From: Polytrichum commune | Taxonomy: Eukaryota > Streptophyta > Polytrichopsida > Polytrichales > Polytrichaceae | DNA: 64,000 bases | Direction: 5' to 3' | NCBI GenBank assembly: GCA_950295325.1 | Contig: OX485805.1 | Coordinates: 22,121,501-22,185,500 of the forward strand | In this document: piece by piece, positions 13,430-26,400 of the stretch | Numbering within the stretch: position 1 is the first letter of the stretch | Layout: every line of letters starts with the position of its first letter | Translations under genes and position numbers: made by a program | The notes under the pieces: generated by a model | Databases searched by the model: none | Told to the model about the DNA's origin: nothing | What the model saw: only the letters and a program-made list of their open reading frames with translations

Positions 13430-14418
13430 ATCAGTGTCGGGGGAGATCTTGGGCACAAGTGGTCGAGATCTTAATGTTTCCAGGTCCAACCTGTTACATG
13501 TTGATATCTAGCAATTCTTCTTTGTTGATTCGAGATATATACCATAGATTCCTCCAACATGATGGGCGATGTGGCCTAAGTCTTGAACTTCAAGCGGTCC
13601 ATCTGTAACTAGCGGTCAGATCTCCCCAATCTTAGAAGCCGATGACAGTCCCCAAGAGGAATCCGGAGACAGAGAAAATGTCTGAATGACGCAGGCTTCC
13701 AGCTTCACGAGGAGGTAGCATTTATGGAAGTCATTCAACACACAAAGAGTCCATTGTTCAAAGAAACGAGGCTGTTTGACAAGCACAAACTCCCTGTTTA
13801 TACTTACAAGATTATGAAGCCAAACATGACCGTTCACATTACTCCAGGCGTTTAGAATAGCTGTTAACAGAAAAACTATGGATGTGGAGTTGATTTCGCT
13901 TCACAATTTAATGTAAGTTACTCGTCTGCAAACACAGGTAGCAGACAGTCAGAGGTGTCCGATCGAATTGACTGCCTGACAACAATATGAGAGTTATCCT
14001 TTGAGCACTTTGACACTAGTGTCCGGGGAGATTTTCGGGCATAATCTGTCCAGATCCTATTGTTTTCAATAGACAACAACAGTGACATGTTGACATCTTT
14101 CGGGTTTTCTTGATTAAATTGAGGGATATTCTGTAAATTCCTCTAGATTGATCGGTAATTTTGCTGAAGCCTTGAATTTGAACCAGTTATTTCTCAAACT
14201 GAACCAGTACATCTGTAACTAAGTGTCTGTTCTCTCCGTTCATTGGTTTGAATCCTTTCATGGATTACTTTCGTGTCAAAACCTGTGATGTATGGGGAGG
14301 AAATGTGACAACAAGGAGGGAGATTCAAACTGAGCACATCCGTTCCCTAGAATTTCAAGATATGAGACATCGAGTGACATTATGAAGGATGGTATTGCGG
14401 AGGTTAGGGTGTATTAAA
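13430..14418 (+). repeat. Diverged copies of a ~250-bp repeat ('TGTCNGGGGAGATTTT' family)
   Basis: Two diverged copies begin near 13433 (CAGTGTCGGGGGAGATCTTG) and 14018 (AGTGTCCGGGGAGATTTTC). Each runs through GGTCCAACC or an equivalent, GTTGACATCTTTCGG-like text, TAAATTCCTCCA-like text and GTAACTAGCGGTC. The same module recurs at 14889, 15189, 16815 (5' part) and 46920-47160. Short frames inside it, including the 122-codon one at 13090-13458 (minus), have no recognisable product. Confidence 0.6.
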
Positions 14419-14990
14419 GATGGAATGGAGCCGCCTCTGCGGTAGACAACGGAGGAGAAATGCAAGCTTAGGAGTTATGTAGTCAGGGACTGCCAAGGAG
14501 GGTTCTGAGGAAGATGCAGAAGGGGGTGAGTTGCACCATACGCTTTGGAAACAGCGAAAGGAGGCCGTTTACAACAGATATTGGGCCCAAATCTGGCACG
14601 ACTATACTTGAACAGGATCTGTTCTATAGTGCGTACCTTTGATCTCTGTTCTCCAATATAGACAAGATCTTCATCCCGGAAGATGAGACAAGACTCTCCC
14701 TCCTGAGCGCGAATACTTACAACCCTCCTTCTTCAGTAATGGCAAAGGGTGGATCTGCTTGATGAACGTGCTGCTTGCCAATTCCGCAGGCGGTTATGGA
14801 TGGAGAGTATTCTGACGGGCATAATCATTTTTTTAAATTTTATGTTTGGGTGTGTTTCAACGATTTCAACACCTTCGCCGATCGCTTGGTCCCTGGTATC
14901 AGTGTCTCGGGGAGATTTTTTGGGCTTAGTCGGTTGAGATCGTAGTGCTCTCGAGTGCAACCCGTTAAATGTAGACATCTTTCGGTTTTT
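14419..14990 (+). repeat. Segmental duplication, copy 1 (of pair with 16330-16916)
   Basis: The segment starting GATGGAATGGAGCCGCCTCT and ending near ATGTAGACATCTTTCGG recurs at 16330-16916 with small differences, including a 10-bp insertion in the second copy near 16430. The copies are direct and about 1.9 kb apart. Minus-strand frames inside both copies (14733-15011, 16516-16751) are shared only because the DNA is duplicated. No protein family was recognised. Confidence 0.85.
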
Positions 14991-15500
14991 CTTTATTAAT
15001 TTAAGGTACATTCTCTAAATTCCTCCAGAATGATCGGTAATTTTCTTGGAGTCTTGAATATCAACCGGTTATTCCTCATGCTCAACCGGCTATTCCTCTT
15101 GCTTAACCGGTGCATATGTAAATAGCGGTCGGTTCTTGCCGTTCATTGCCTGGTATGAGGATTCTGGTTGTTTGGAAGGAGCTCACAGGTCCCTGGTATC
15201 AGTGTCTCGGGGAGATTTTTTGGGCATAATCAGTTGAGATCCTAGTGTTCTCAAGTCCAACCCTTTAAATGTTGACATCTTTCGGTTTTCCTTTATTAAT
15301 TTGAGGTACATTCCCTAAATTCCTCCTGAATGATCGATAATTTTCCTGGAGTCTTAAATATCAACCGGTTATTCCTCATGCTCAACTGGCTATTCCTCGT
15401 GCTTCACCGGTGCTTAACCGGTGCATATGTAACTAGCGGTCGGTTCTTGCCGTTCATTGCCTGGTATGGGGATACTGGTTGTTTGGAAGGAGCTCACATG
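14889..15500 (+). repeat. Tandem duplication, two ~300-bp units
   Basis: The first unit starts at 14889 (GTCCCTGGTATCAGTGTC) and the second at 15189. Both continue through GGGGAGATTTTTTGGG, CTTTATTAATTT, GAATGATCG, AACCGGTTATTCC and GGTTGTTTGGAAGGAGCTCAC. The second unit has an additional short CACCGGTGCTTAACCGG duplication. The unit is a member of the dispersed module also seen at 13430, 14018 and 46920. The start of unit 1 lies inside the larger duplicated segment at 14419-14990. Confidence 0.85.
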
Positions 15501-16329
15501 GAAACTGTCTAAGGCATACGGGTCTAGGAATGGTTACTTTTTCCAACTAGCCTACTTCACCTAGGATGTGAAACACACGATCAGTACAAGATGGTTACCA
15601 ATTCCAAAATCGAGATTGAATCCACTTTCCTCATCATTTTTGGAGCTCACACGAATATTCTAAATCAGTGTCAAAGTGCAGATTCTTGTGCTTATTAACT
15701 GGTAATATAGGTTCCGACATTTATGTTGATTGTTGATTTTAGAATGGTTATCGCATTTTAAGCATGCAATCCAATCTCTTCCAATAACATGGTTTTTCGG
15801 TATCCGTTCTTGGAGCCACACCAAACCACATACCACTCAATTAGAGGTGTCTTAATAAGAAGAGTAGCCAAATAAGGGCCGTCTACCTTAGTACTTAGAG
15901 TTGGTACTTTGTGAGGCTTAGTGTTTAAGCTGGTCGTCACTAACATGAACTCACATAACTACATTCGGTTGGATGGTTTATGATGAGATGAAGAATTTGG
16001 AATGGTCATTACATACGATTGTATTCTGGACAAAGCATAGTCGTTATATTCTAATGGACAAGTTTTCTGTTTGCATTGGAACGAATTTTGGCACCTTTGC
16101 CAACCTCTTCATCCCTGGTATAGGCATTCTGGTCGGTTTTGAACTAGATTAGTTTTGCACGAAAACTTAATACTTATATGTGGTTCGGTGTGGAATAGAC
16201 GTTGTGAGGCTCAGGGTTTAAGCTGGTCCTTACTAAGTTGTCCATATCATGCACTGGGTCATTTGCATAACTTGCGCATTCACGTGGGGATCCTCTCCCC
16301 AGTGGAAACTACATTCCGGCACTAATAGA
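15501..16329. other. Repeat remnant, no gene
   Basis: The text at 15770-15885 (CCAATCTCTTCCAATAACATGG, ACCACATACCACTCAATTAG, AGGTGTCTTAATAAGAAGAG) belongs to the dispersed family whose inverted pair forms the element at 29150-29890. No coding region was recognised. Confidence 0.45.
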
Positions 16330-16916
16330 GATGGAATGGAGCCGCCTCTGCGGTAGACAACGGGAGAGAAATGCAAGCTTAGGAGTAATCTAGCCAGGGA
16401 CTGCCAAGGAGGGTTCTGAGGAAGATGCAGTGGGACTCTACAGAAGGGGGTGAGTTGCACCATACGCTTTGAGAAGAGTGAAAGGAGGCCGTTTACAACA
16501 GGTATTGGGCCGACTTCAAGCACGACTATACTTGAACAGGATCTGTTCTATAGTGCGTACCTTTGATCTGTGTTCTCCAATACAGACAAGATCTTCATCC
16601 CGGACGATGAGACAAGACTCTCCCTCCTGAGCGCGAATACTGCGACATTCCTTCTCCAGTAATGGCAGAGGGTGGATCTGCTTAATGAACGTCCCGCTTG
16701 ACAATTTCGCAGGCGGTTATGGATGGAGAGTGTTCTGACGGGCATAATCATTTTTATAAATTTTATGTTTGGGTGTGTTTCAACGATTTCAACACCTTCA
16801 CCGATCCACTTGGTCCCTGGTGTCAGTTCCTTGGAAAGATTTTTTGGGCTTCATCGGTTGAGATCTGAGTGTTCCCAAGTCCAGCCAGTTAAATGTAGAC
16901 ATCTCTCGGTTTTGTA
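16330..16916 (+). repeat. Segmental duplication, copy 2 (of pair with 14419-14990)
   Basis: Direct copy of 14419-14990, starting GATGGAATGGAGCCGCCTCT and diverging after CATCTCTCGGTTTTGTAAAG. It contains the same CTTGAACAGGATCTGTTCTATAG-type phrase and the same module start near 16815. Confidence 0.85.
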
Positions 16917-18280
16917 AAGTCATCGGTGTGTGAACCGCATGTGCCTCTCTTAATGAGGTTGAGAGAGCCTCAAGATTGTGATATCATGAAACAGACATGA
17001 GAATCCAAGCTCAATGTGTAAGGACAAACTTTCGTGACTCACAAAGACGGTATTGTTTATACAATACATCTTTGTCCTCCCGTTGAAGCATCATGAGTGT
17101 TGTGGATTCTTCCATTGGTTCCTAATTTCCATGAGCATGTCCACTATGACATAACAATATTCATATGGCTTGTTAAGTAGTTGTAGCAGACCCTGCCAAC
17201 CCGGGTATTTTTCACATTCAAGTTGAATGTGGTTATTATTCGGGAATCATTCCCATTAATAAGGGGTCTATTTGAATTACTTACAGTATCTGGATAATGT
17301 TATGAAGGCAAATGCATATTGGGAAAATGTAGTTAGCAGTCGTTTCCTTTGGTCGAATGCCACCTTGCAGTTAGCCAAACGTCTCCTCCAACTTGATTGT
17401 TGGATACAACCACATCCAACGGTTAGGATCAAGAAAATCGGCCCTATGGGATGTGAGACCCTCCCAACCTATATATAAGGTGGGAGGCCTCATTGACCTC
17501 ACTTTCAACCACCCACTCAAGTGGGACATTGGAATCTAGCGTGCCTAACACACTTTGCCCAATGTTCAAAGAGGGTCAAAAAGAGTTGGAAGATTGATGA
17601 CAGGGTCAAACCCTTGCAAATTATGAATTAGATTTTTACGAAGTTGAGGTGTGGATACCACCATGTTCATGGACACGTTTAAATTATGTTTGTGAACACA
17701 AGTTTACCATGTTATTAAACATGATAGCAGAATGGAGTTGAATGATGAGAGATGACAAGCTAGATGGTTCGAATAGGGTGTCTAAATGGCATAATAAAAG
17801 GCAAAGGCATTCGAATGTGGAATTGGCTAATTCTATGGGGTCGAAACCAACCATAGCCCCCTGTTCTAAATGTAGCACCCCTGTATGTTCGATTGTCCTT
17901 GCCTACTCATGCAAGCAAGGAAGGGCTTTTGAGTCCTCGGGATCATCCACTAAGAGCAGAAAGCCAAGGATGAATTTTTTTGAAGCTATAACAAATGGTC
18001 CACAACGCCATCATAAATGGACATGTGTGCAACGATGAGTACGGTGTCAAATGGAAATTTATTTGGAGCACCCCGAAAGAAACAAGTGGCTAACCGAATG
18101 AAATAAATTGAGGAAGCCATTCAATACGCAGTGGGATGGACCCAAATTTAATGAGGATCAAACTCTTGCATGTTTTGACTCTTGAGTGAAGAATAAGGCC
18201 CGAAATGGAGTTTTCAACCTCAAACAAGTAGTTGATAATGTTTTCCCGCCCCCTAAAGCGGGTGAGGTAGTGATCCCTCT
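16917..18280 (+). other. Possible LTR/internal remnant of a copia element
   Basis: A TATA-like CTATATATAAGG at about 17469-17480 sits in a stretch that could be a retroelement promoter. A Ty1/copia RNase H relic follows downstream at 18330-18720. No matching second LTR was found in the window, so the LTR assignment is weak. Short frames at 17684-18038 have no recognisable domain. Confidence 0.25.
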
Positions 18281-18288
18281 AAATCACT

Positions 18289-18720
18289 ATGACTCAAAAG
18301 AGACACATAACATCAACAATGGAGGAAGTTGGATTCATTGATTGCAATCTTTGTTCCACTTCTATGATTAAAATAAATATGGAGCAACCCTCAATTGATG
18401 TAAAATTGCATCAAAGAATGGTGGGGAAACTTATTTATTTAATTCAATGTAGACCTAACATAGACTTGATATAAACTTATCTATTTAATTCAATGTTGAC
18501 TTACTCAGTCAACATCGTGAGTAGAGACATGAACCAACCTCGATACCTCAAATGCTAGCAAGTAAACATATCTTTACATATTTGAAGGCGACTAAGAACT
18601 TGGGTTTGTGTTACAAAACAAGGAGATTCCAATTTCTTAACTCGAAATGCAGATGCAAATTGGGCAAGAGATTCACAAAATAGAAAGTCCACTATTGGAT
18701 ATCTTTTTAGTAGTGTATCA
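18289..18720 (+). pseudogene. Ty1/copia polyprotein fragment (RT C-terminus to RNase H)
   Basis: Translation in shifting frames gives conserved copia landmarks. These are HQRMVGKLIYLIQCRPNIDL (family form: YRSLVGSLLYLTxTRPDI), then SVNIVSRDMNQP (VSRFM..P), then HIFTYLKATKNLGLCY (RILRYLKGT..GL), then NADANWARDSQNRKSTIGYL (DADWAGD..DRKSTSGYLF). Stops and frame changes separate these blocks, so it cannot make a protein. It is cut at about 18720 by a truncated CACTTCACAC-family MITE. The element would have encoded the polymerase of an LTR retrotransposon. Confidence 0.85.
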
Positions 18721-19008
18721 ACGGTTGTGAGCGTTCAGAGTGCCGTGGTCTCCCAGTTTTGTGTTAGGCCTACCTCCAAAAGGCAGTTTTTGAAAATAGT
18801 CCAAGTGACCATGTAACATGATCCATTCGATGCCATGTAGGAAGCCATGTAGACTTCTACATCCATCTTGCATTCACATAACTCCGTTCTTCCCTCGAGC
18901 GTAGTGTGAAGAAGCGAACTTGGACCAGCTCCTCCTTTTCCACCAACAAGAGTGCTTGAAGTGTGATAGTCACGGGCTCTCAGTCTCGTGTGTGAAGTGG
19001 CCCTTAGA
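18721..19008 (+). mobile_element. Truncated MITE, 'CACTTCACAC' family
   Basis: Matches the 3' part of the element at 43658-44156. Shared text includes ACGGTTGTGAGCG, CCAAGTGACCATG, ATCCATTCGATGCCATGTAG and the terminal GTGTGAAGTGGCCCTTAG. The left half is missing; the copy starts where the copia relic stops. It has no coding capacity. Confidence 0.65.
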
Positions 19009-20471
19009 TCCATTGCTTCGGCCCACCATGGCATCAGTCAGATCCACACCAACGGTGGCACCAATAACGACATCAACAATAGCATCATGGAGAGGAACCA
19101 AAGGAAAAATTGTGTTGTTGCCAAATAGCGCCTCCTATGTCACTGCAACCTTGCCCATTTAAAAAAATCCAATCCTTGCTACTCAACAGAAGAAGGATTC
19201 TTTTCAGATGAGTCTGGCAAGAGCTTTGAAATCGGAAATGGGCCCCGTTCAAGTGCGGAGAGAGGATGGCAAGAGCCTCGGAGACGAAGTGGGGGAGCAT
19301 CAAACACAATGTCTCCAAAGTCGCACAGAGTGTGCCAAAATGTGCAAGGACCTCAGTAATATTGGCAAGAGTGATGAGGATATCAGTCGCGATGCTCGAG
19401 GTGAAGCATCCCAAGGGTTTAGATCTGGATTTGAGCATTGTTGGAACTGCTCTACAAAGTGAGCCCTTTGGGAGGGATGCACACGATGCCAGCAGCTGAT
19501 CGAATGCTCGACAAATCCACACAGGTTAGTTAAGACTCCTGTAAGATCTGTGTCTAAGCTCAGTAAAATCCAAGTAATGCACATTGCTAGAGCTGCTGAC
19601 ATACCCAGGGACATTGTTGGATGCCATTGCTCAATGAAAGGTGTGTAGTAAGTGTGGAACAATGCCAGTGACTGACGAGAGGGTCTTGTTGTTGTTCAAG
19701 TAAGAAAGCAAGCCCTAGAGATCCAAACAGAAACCTCAAGGGGTGGAGTACGAGTGTAGTATTAGTCCATCAATTTGTTTTGTGTCAGAGTTCGTTAAGC
19801 ATTTGCATCTCATGCTCAAAGAGCAAAACCATAGGCTTGTGATATGAATTAGGCCACGTGGAACTGAGTGGACACATTTTGTATCCTGTCCTGTTTGTGT
19901 ATCATTGAACAGGATACAAACCTTGGAAGCCTTTGCTATCTAAGTCAGGAATTCAACAATCTGCAAGTCATTTAAACTCTTTGTTAAGTCACAAAAGTAA
20001 AGTTATACCTTGACTATGGTAAAAAGGCACAAATTTAAATCTCTTCACAAACACCACAATTTACATATTTGCCTGTTAGTTCCATGACAACCAAAAGATA
20101 GGTATTGAGAGCACCAATTTGGAAGACATCTTACAAAGCCAGTTACCACACATTTTATTCCAGCATGTCAACTGTCAAAAAGTGGACCAGTTTTATGCCC
20201 ACGAGAGGCTCGATTTCTAATGGGGCAGCTATTATACACAAACTTCAAAACATCATGCTTACAATCAAGGCTGACAGCAGACAGCCAGAATCAATCAAAT
20301 CAGAGTTACAGCCAGTAGTTTACAAGGATGAGTGAGTTGAGATTGCCAAAAAGTTCATGATCCTAGGGAGTATTTGTAGAGCTCACTCCAAATTCCTTGG
20401 AGGTGGAAGACGTTCCTGTTCCCATTTGCACTTGCAGGCTTAAGGCATGCAAATGAGTAGCAATACAAGGT
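19009..20471. other. 3' flank of CENP-C; candidate poly(A) signal, otherwise unassigned
   Basis: An AATAAA on the minus strand at 20159-20154 is about 310 bp past the CENP-C stop and is a plausible polyadenylation signal. Overlapping frames on both strands at 19085-19662 (up to 145 codons) have no recognisable domain and no splice signals to connect them to the neighbouring gene. Confidence 0.35.
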
Positions 20472-23400
20472 TCATTGTGCTGCCAGGCGTATCAAGTCAT
20501 TGTATTTAGCAGGCACAAAAGACTCCACTTTATAGTTCCCAGGAGCCTTGTTTTTTCTGTCCTGTTGTTGTGGCCTGGGCCACACTGGGTCGGGTGATAA
20601 ATGTTTGATCCCTATCAATGTGTTCAAAGCTGCAAAACAGAGGCAAAAGTGTATCAGATGAATGAATGAAGGGCTACCACAATGAGATGAAGTGGATCAC
20701 AATGACAAAGACAAGAGGCCATTACTTATGCTCTACGTAGCAACTTTATGCAGAGCAATTTTCAGCCTAAATAATAACCATACTAGATGTAACAATCTAT
20801 TCCAGATTTCAAATATCTCAAGGGCATGGTATTAAACAAGGGAATTAGGTGCACCCAGTGTTAGTGTCCCTTACTTGAATGAACGCGCCCATAAAGCATT
20901 TTCTCCCCCCTCCACCACTCCAAAGGTTTTGATCTTATGCGTGTGCTCTTTCGCTGTCCATTCGACCACTTAGACCCAGCATCTGCACAGAAACATGCAT
21001 ATTAGATAAATACAGTGACATTGGATGAGGGCATTGATCCTATTTTGAGACCCCTGGCATTATAGATTTGATGAATTTAACAGTTCGTGCCTGCATGCAA
21101 GCCACATCAGTGCTTGAAACTGTACCTAGAGGACTTGCGGGCTTCAAGGAATTTGTTCTCCTCCTCACTCGTTTCTTCTTTGTCTGCTGCTGGGCAGAAG
21201 TACATTCACCCTCGGCCTGATCCTTGTTTTTGCCATTGGTTGGTGTGGCCTACCAGAAACCAGAAAATAATGAGCAACAAGTCATATCAAAGGTAATGAT
21301 GCAACTATTTATTAAAACACTTCCCTTCAGAGGGGATACTATAATTTTGCAGTGCAGAACAATGCTTACAATATACAGTGATAAAGACATGACACACAGA
21401 ATGTGGATGTGTCACAGGTGTAAATAAGGTGTAGATGGAGCCAAATTAATTCTTCCAAGTATATGAGCACATTCTAGAAAGCTAAAACTATGGAAAAATC
21501 CATCATTTAGTGATTTAGGTGAAGGACTGCATCTGTCATCATGCAGTGCAAGCCAAACAATGAAGCACTGTGTAAATGAAGCATCGTGTTCACTTATGTA
21601 GCTCAACATATGCATAAATCAGAATGGATTTGACGAACTGGAATCACAATGGCCACAATAATGATGGGGGACCTCAGTGTCAATGGAGTAAAGATTTGAT
21701 ATTGTGTGGAGAACAGAGCAGATTCCAGAGTATGGAACACATACCGGCTCTTGAGCAGCGCTGCCTTCTTCAGCATCTTCGGCAGGAATTTCCATAGATT
21801 TAACCACTACATCGGCTCCAACGTCAGCTCCATCGTCACCTGGAGCATATTAAGTGAACCTATCAGATTGATGCAATTATGTAGTAATATTTGCCCAACT
21901 TCAAACTAATGTGGTCAAATGCTGAGATGCGTGCATCTTGGCAAAATACATGTGCAAGAATCTGATGCTCAAATCCAACAAATACAAAGAAAAGGAATTT
22001 TACTAGTAAGGTGATTTTGAGAAAACGTTGCTGAATAACATGCCATTATGGAAGAAGTGATATAGAGACCATACCAGTGGCACTCCGCCCTTCCACTTGT
22101 GCATCATTGACACCTGGTGTCACCTGATACAAGTTAAAAAGTAGTGTCAGGGAAGTGTTACAGCATTACAAAACTTAAAAGGCTACAGAATGTGAAATGT
22201 TCCTCCCTGCTGTACAGAACACAAAAGAGTATGTTTTATTACCCTTCTACTACAGCTTCACCATGTTCCAAAGAGTACACTCCAATACGCAGTGTAGTAA
22301 TTATGGAAGAGCATATTGACTCTCGTTTATAAACTTCCTTGTGGTTTCACATTTGCCCATCCTTCGGTAAACCAGTAGGCAAGCCAGGAAGCCAAGCTAT
22401 AAGCAAGGGGAAGCAAGTTTCCATACACTTTCTAAGTTACTTGATAAAGGAGGTGAACGCAGACAACTCTGTAGCTGTCGATATAAAATATGAACAACAC
22501 ATTTCGACCCAGTTGAACAAGGCATTGGTAAAACGGCCTTACTAACATCAAACAACAGAACTTTATTCCAACCAGAATGCCCCATAATCTGTATGCAGTA
22601 GCTACAATACACTTGGAAATGAAATGGGTTTACCTGAAGAGAATTGACAAACTGCTCAATGTGCTGCTCAACATGAGCTTCCTCTAGGTGCATTTGTGGA
22701 TAATCAACAAGTGGAGTTGGCGACGTTAAGAAATCTGTAATGAGGACATGGATTGATAAGTCAATGGTGCAAATCGTCCCCTTTTCAGAAATCTTTAGTG
22801 AGACAACATATGTATACACAAGTGTCTAGGTAACTGCTACAAAGTAGTAGTAGCAAAAACACTCAAAACTGCGAGGTCAAAAACAACCCAAGAAGCCAAT
22901 AGATAGTGGACTGCACACTACAAGTTCAAGTCACAACACAATGAGCTTCCAATAAGGCATCCCCCTTGTTAGTTGTTACATCTGGGTTGAATGTGGGTGT
23001 CATTAAAAAACAGTTAGATCACATGCACAGCAATTACCTCTTACAGGAGTGGATTCTCTACAAAGCTGATCCTTGTCAGGTGCTTCTTCCTCCGGACAAT
23101 GTTCTTTCAAGGCACTAGTGCCTTCCTGGTCATTATGAGAACTTGATGCACCCGTTTGTACAATACAAGTAGTATCATCACTGATGACATCAACATCACT
23201 GTATTCCATAACCCCTGCACAAACCAGAATTTGCTTCTTAGGGAACTAGCTTAGGGTAGAAACAAGCTCAAAAGCCGCTTGTAATGGCCTTCAAGAGGTA
23301 GCATGAATTACAGTAAAAATCCGCCACATGCATTGAAATTTCCTCCTTTCCCTTTTAGTCCCTAGGCTCTCACATGGTTACAAGAGTGATCAGTTTCTAG

Positions 23401-26400
23401 ATTTATAGGCAGAACTTGTGTGGTAGGACACAAGCAGGTCACTTATCCACATACTATTGAAATACTAGCCTGAATTTTTTGGAGTCCTGTCACATACTGC
23501 CACTTATGCATTGCACTGAAACAGCCCTACATTGAGGGGAAATGCATCCCACAACACAGAATTTTGGCTTGAAAATGATATATTGTATAGAGAATTTTGG
23601 AATTGGTAGTAAGTGCAGTGACACCCTTACCAATATTGTCGTCACTGCTTGCGGCATCCTCCTCCTCAGCCACTGGGAGAACGTCCTCACCAGATTGGGT
23701 TGACGTGCTCTACATAAACAGAGTGAACTGTAAGTGTCAACATTTCTGTTATCAAATTGACTCTATTGCCAGATTTGAAAGCAAATATGACCATGAATTC
23801 ACCAACAGAATTGTTTGGAGAAGATTCTTCTAATGTAGAACAGGGTAATAGGTGAGTGAGAGCACATAACTATTTCTTATAGAAAGATTCAACCCTCAAA
23901 TATAACATCAAGAAGCTGGGGGTAAACAAGAGTTTAAGAACCCACTACAGCTATAGAGCTGAGATGATGGGGCAATTGGAATACACTCCCACTGATGCAA
24001 CCACCAGGGGCATCCCACAGAAACATAAATGGAACCTAACCTGTTGCAATTGAATGCTCATCTCCGCCTCAAAAGACATGGGCGGGTGCACAGGAGCAGA
24101 CTCCGCTTTTTGTATTTGCATTGTCTCAACACCCACACCTGAAAGGGTACAAGGAGGACTGCAGAATCCCAACCATTTTCGGCCAACCCCTTCACGGTCT
24201 GCTCGTCTATAGGGAAACCCATACACTGACAATGGATTAGTTGGAGGAGTCGGGGATGTTCCCACTGGGATTGGAGTTATTGGTTCCATACTGGGAGTGG
24301 CAGCATCCACACAATCATCTCCTCTAAATTGTTCTGCTGTTTGAGGGGTTGGTGACTCAAGGGAGCTTTCACTAGTCTTCTCGTTGAGAGTTTCTGCTGG
24401 TTCTTCCGGACATGGATGAGAAGACCCTGGGGCTTCTTGGGACCATGACAAGCGTCTGCTGTCAAGGATTGCTTCACTGTCCCCAGGGATATCCATTTGT
24501 ATTCTGATAGACTTTTGATGGTCTTTTTTGGCCAACTCATCAGCACTAACATGATCAGAAGCAGATGCAGCCCTGAAATCCAGAAATCTAACTGGTTCTT
24601 CTGTCCTCAGATTTCGTTCCCCATGATCTGTAGCTGGAGTTTGTAGACACATCCCTTCAGGGGTTTCCAAAAGTTCATTACCCTGCTGATGAGGGGAAAC
24701 GAATTTCAAACTTGAGCTAGTCGAAGGTTTGTCAACATCGGACTGTAAAGTATTCTCACTGTGATCAACTGACATGGAGGACAGCTGCCAACGGCTTTCT
24801 TCTGCAATAGAAACATGACCTTGTGATAGAAATGAACAGACTGCAAGTCTTGTCGACCATGGTGATGGCCTGCTGCTAAAATACTGGAGACTTTCTCTTC
24901 TCCTGCGGCTAGGATCTAGTTCCACTGACCACATTTGTACAGCCTCTACTGTTTGCGCCACTGTCCATTCCACTGCCATTGAGGAGATGCATAACCACCA
25001 AAATATGCAATTAAGTCGCAGATAGAATATCAAGATGTTGCAAACTAAAGCCTGAGAGGGCAGTATGACATTCGTAAAAAAAATGATGTGCTTCACCAAA
25101 ATAAACACAAAAAAATAAGAGAAAAGAAACAGTTGTGGGGCAATGGATGCATGATCTGACATTTACTTTTGTCTGGCTTTCTGGAAAAGTTATATCTACA
25201 TGCTCCAAATACAGACATTGCATTATGAGAAGTCCAATGTCTAGCATCATCTTTAAAGCTATAGATGCCAACACTGATGCAAAACAAGGGAAAAAACTCT
25301 GGCACACCTTTCTCATGATCACTTTCTTGGTGAGTATCTAAGTCTGTGATATAACGTGAATCGGACGGGAGGTTTGCCAGGGGCGTCTGCTCATTCTCTG
25401 CTATTATAGCTGCAATACAATGTACTATTATTCGCAAAGAGAACTCAAGAAAGGTCAACAGATAACTGTCAAAATGCAAACAAGAAGAACAAGTACTTAC
25501 CTTGATCACTAGTGGAAAAAAGCATATGATGAGTGAGTAAGGTCACCTGCTTGTAATCAGAAGCACAAGACAAAGAAACACCGACTGAATCCGCCTGCCT
25601 ACCTCTTTCAGCGTCACTTGTCTCTGGTGTAACCCCAAGCTCCAGAATCGTTGGTGAAACCCCTGCAAGGACAACCTCCTGATCCTTCCTTCCAATTTCT
25701 TCGGGATTTTTTGGTCTGGGAGTCATCAAGTCTATCTGGACTAAATGTCTTCCGCCTTCAAGCCCATCTTCTACCGGGCTTAAAAGATCACAATCCTGGC
25801 TGTTAGAGTGCTCCGCTGGAAAGTTTTCAAAATGTGCTTCCTCTTGAACGCATTTTTGGGCTGCAGTGAAGCATTTAAATGTCTCAATATTTTCTGAGAG
25901 CTTCGCACATTGTACTTGCAGCTCTTTTTGATAGAGAGCCACGCATGATAGACAATTTGTTACTCCTATATAGTTACTATCCATTGAATATATACTATCA
26001 TAGTGACTCACAAAGAGAATGCAGGAATACTAAGTAATTTTTAACACACCTGTTTCCCAAGTTTCATTTGCGACTTCCGCAACCACCAGCTCTTGGTCCT
26101 CCTGAAGGCCCTTAATTTGAATGCTGTTATCAGGCATCTCCTTTATTTGGAGATACTCATCATCCATCTTTCTAAATTGCTCCATGATCTCACTTGTATC
26201 AAGTGGGGTGGGCTTTGTATATAATTTCCCTCTTCCACCCCGTTGCCATCTTGCTGCCACTCTCTTCAAATAGTGCGTTGACCCTAACTCCTGATAGTTC
26301 AGGGGCTTCAGCTGCAGGTTTGCAAGAGAAGATTTCTGTATAGCAGCAACTACAGCTGCAAGCCCAAGTAGCAGAATGAATAGTTGGGCAATCCAACAAT

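Noticed and set aside
19085-19662. 145- and 120-codon minus-strand frames downstream of CENP-C
   Set aside because: They overlap several other frames on both strands, have no domain, and are beyond the CENP-C stop codon with no splice link.
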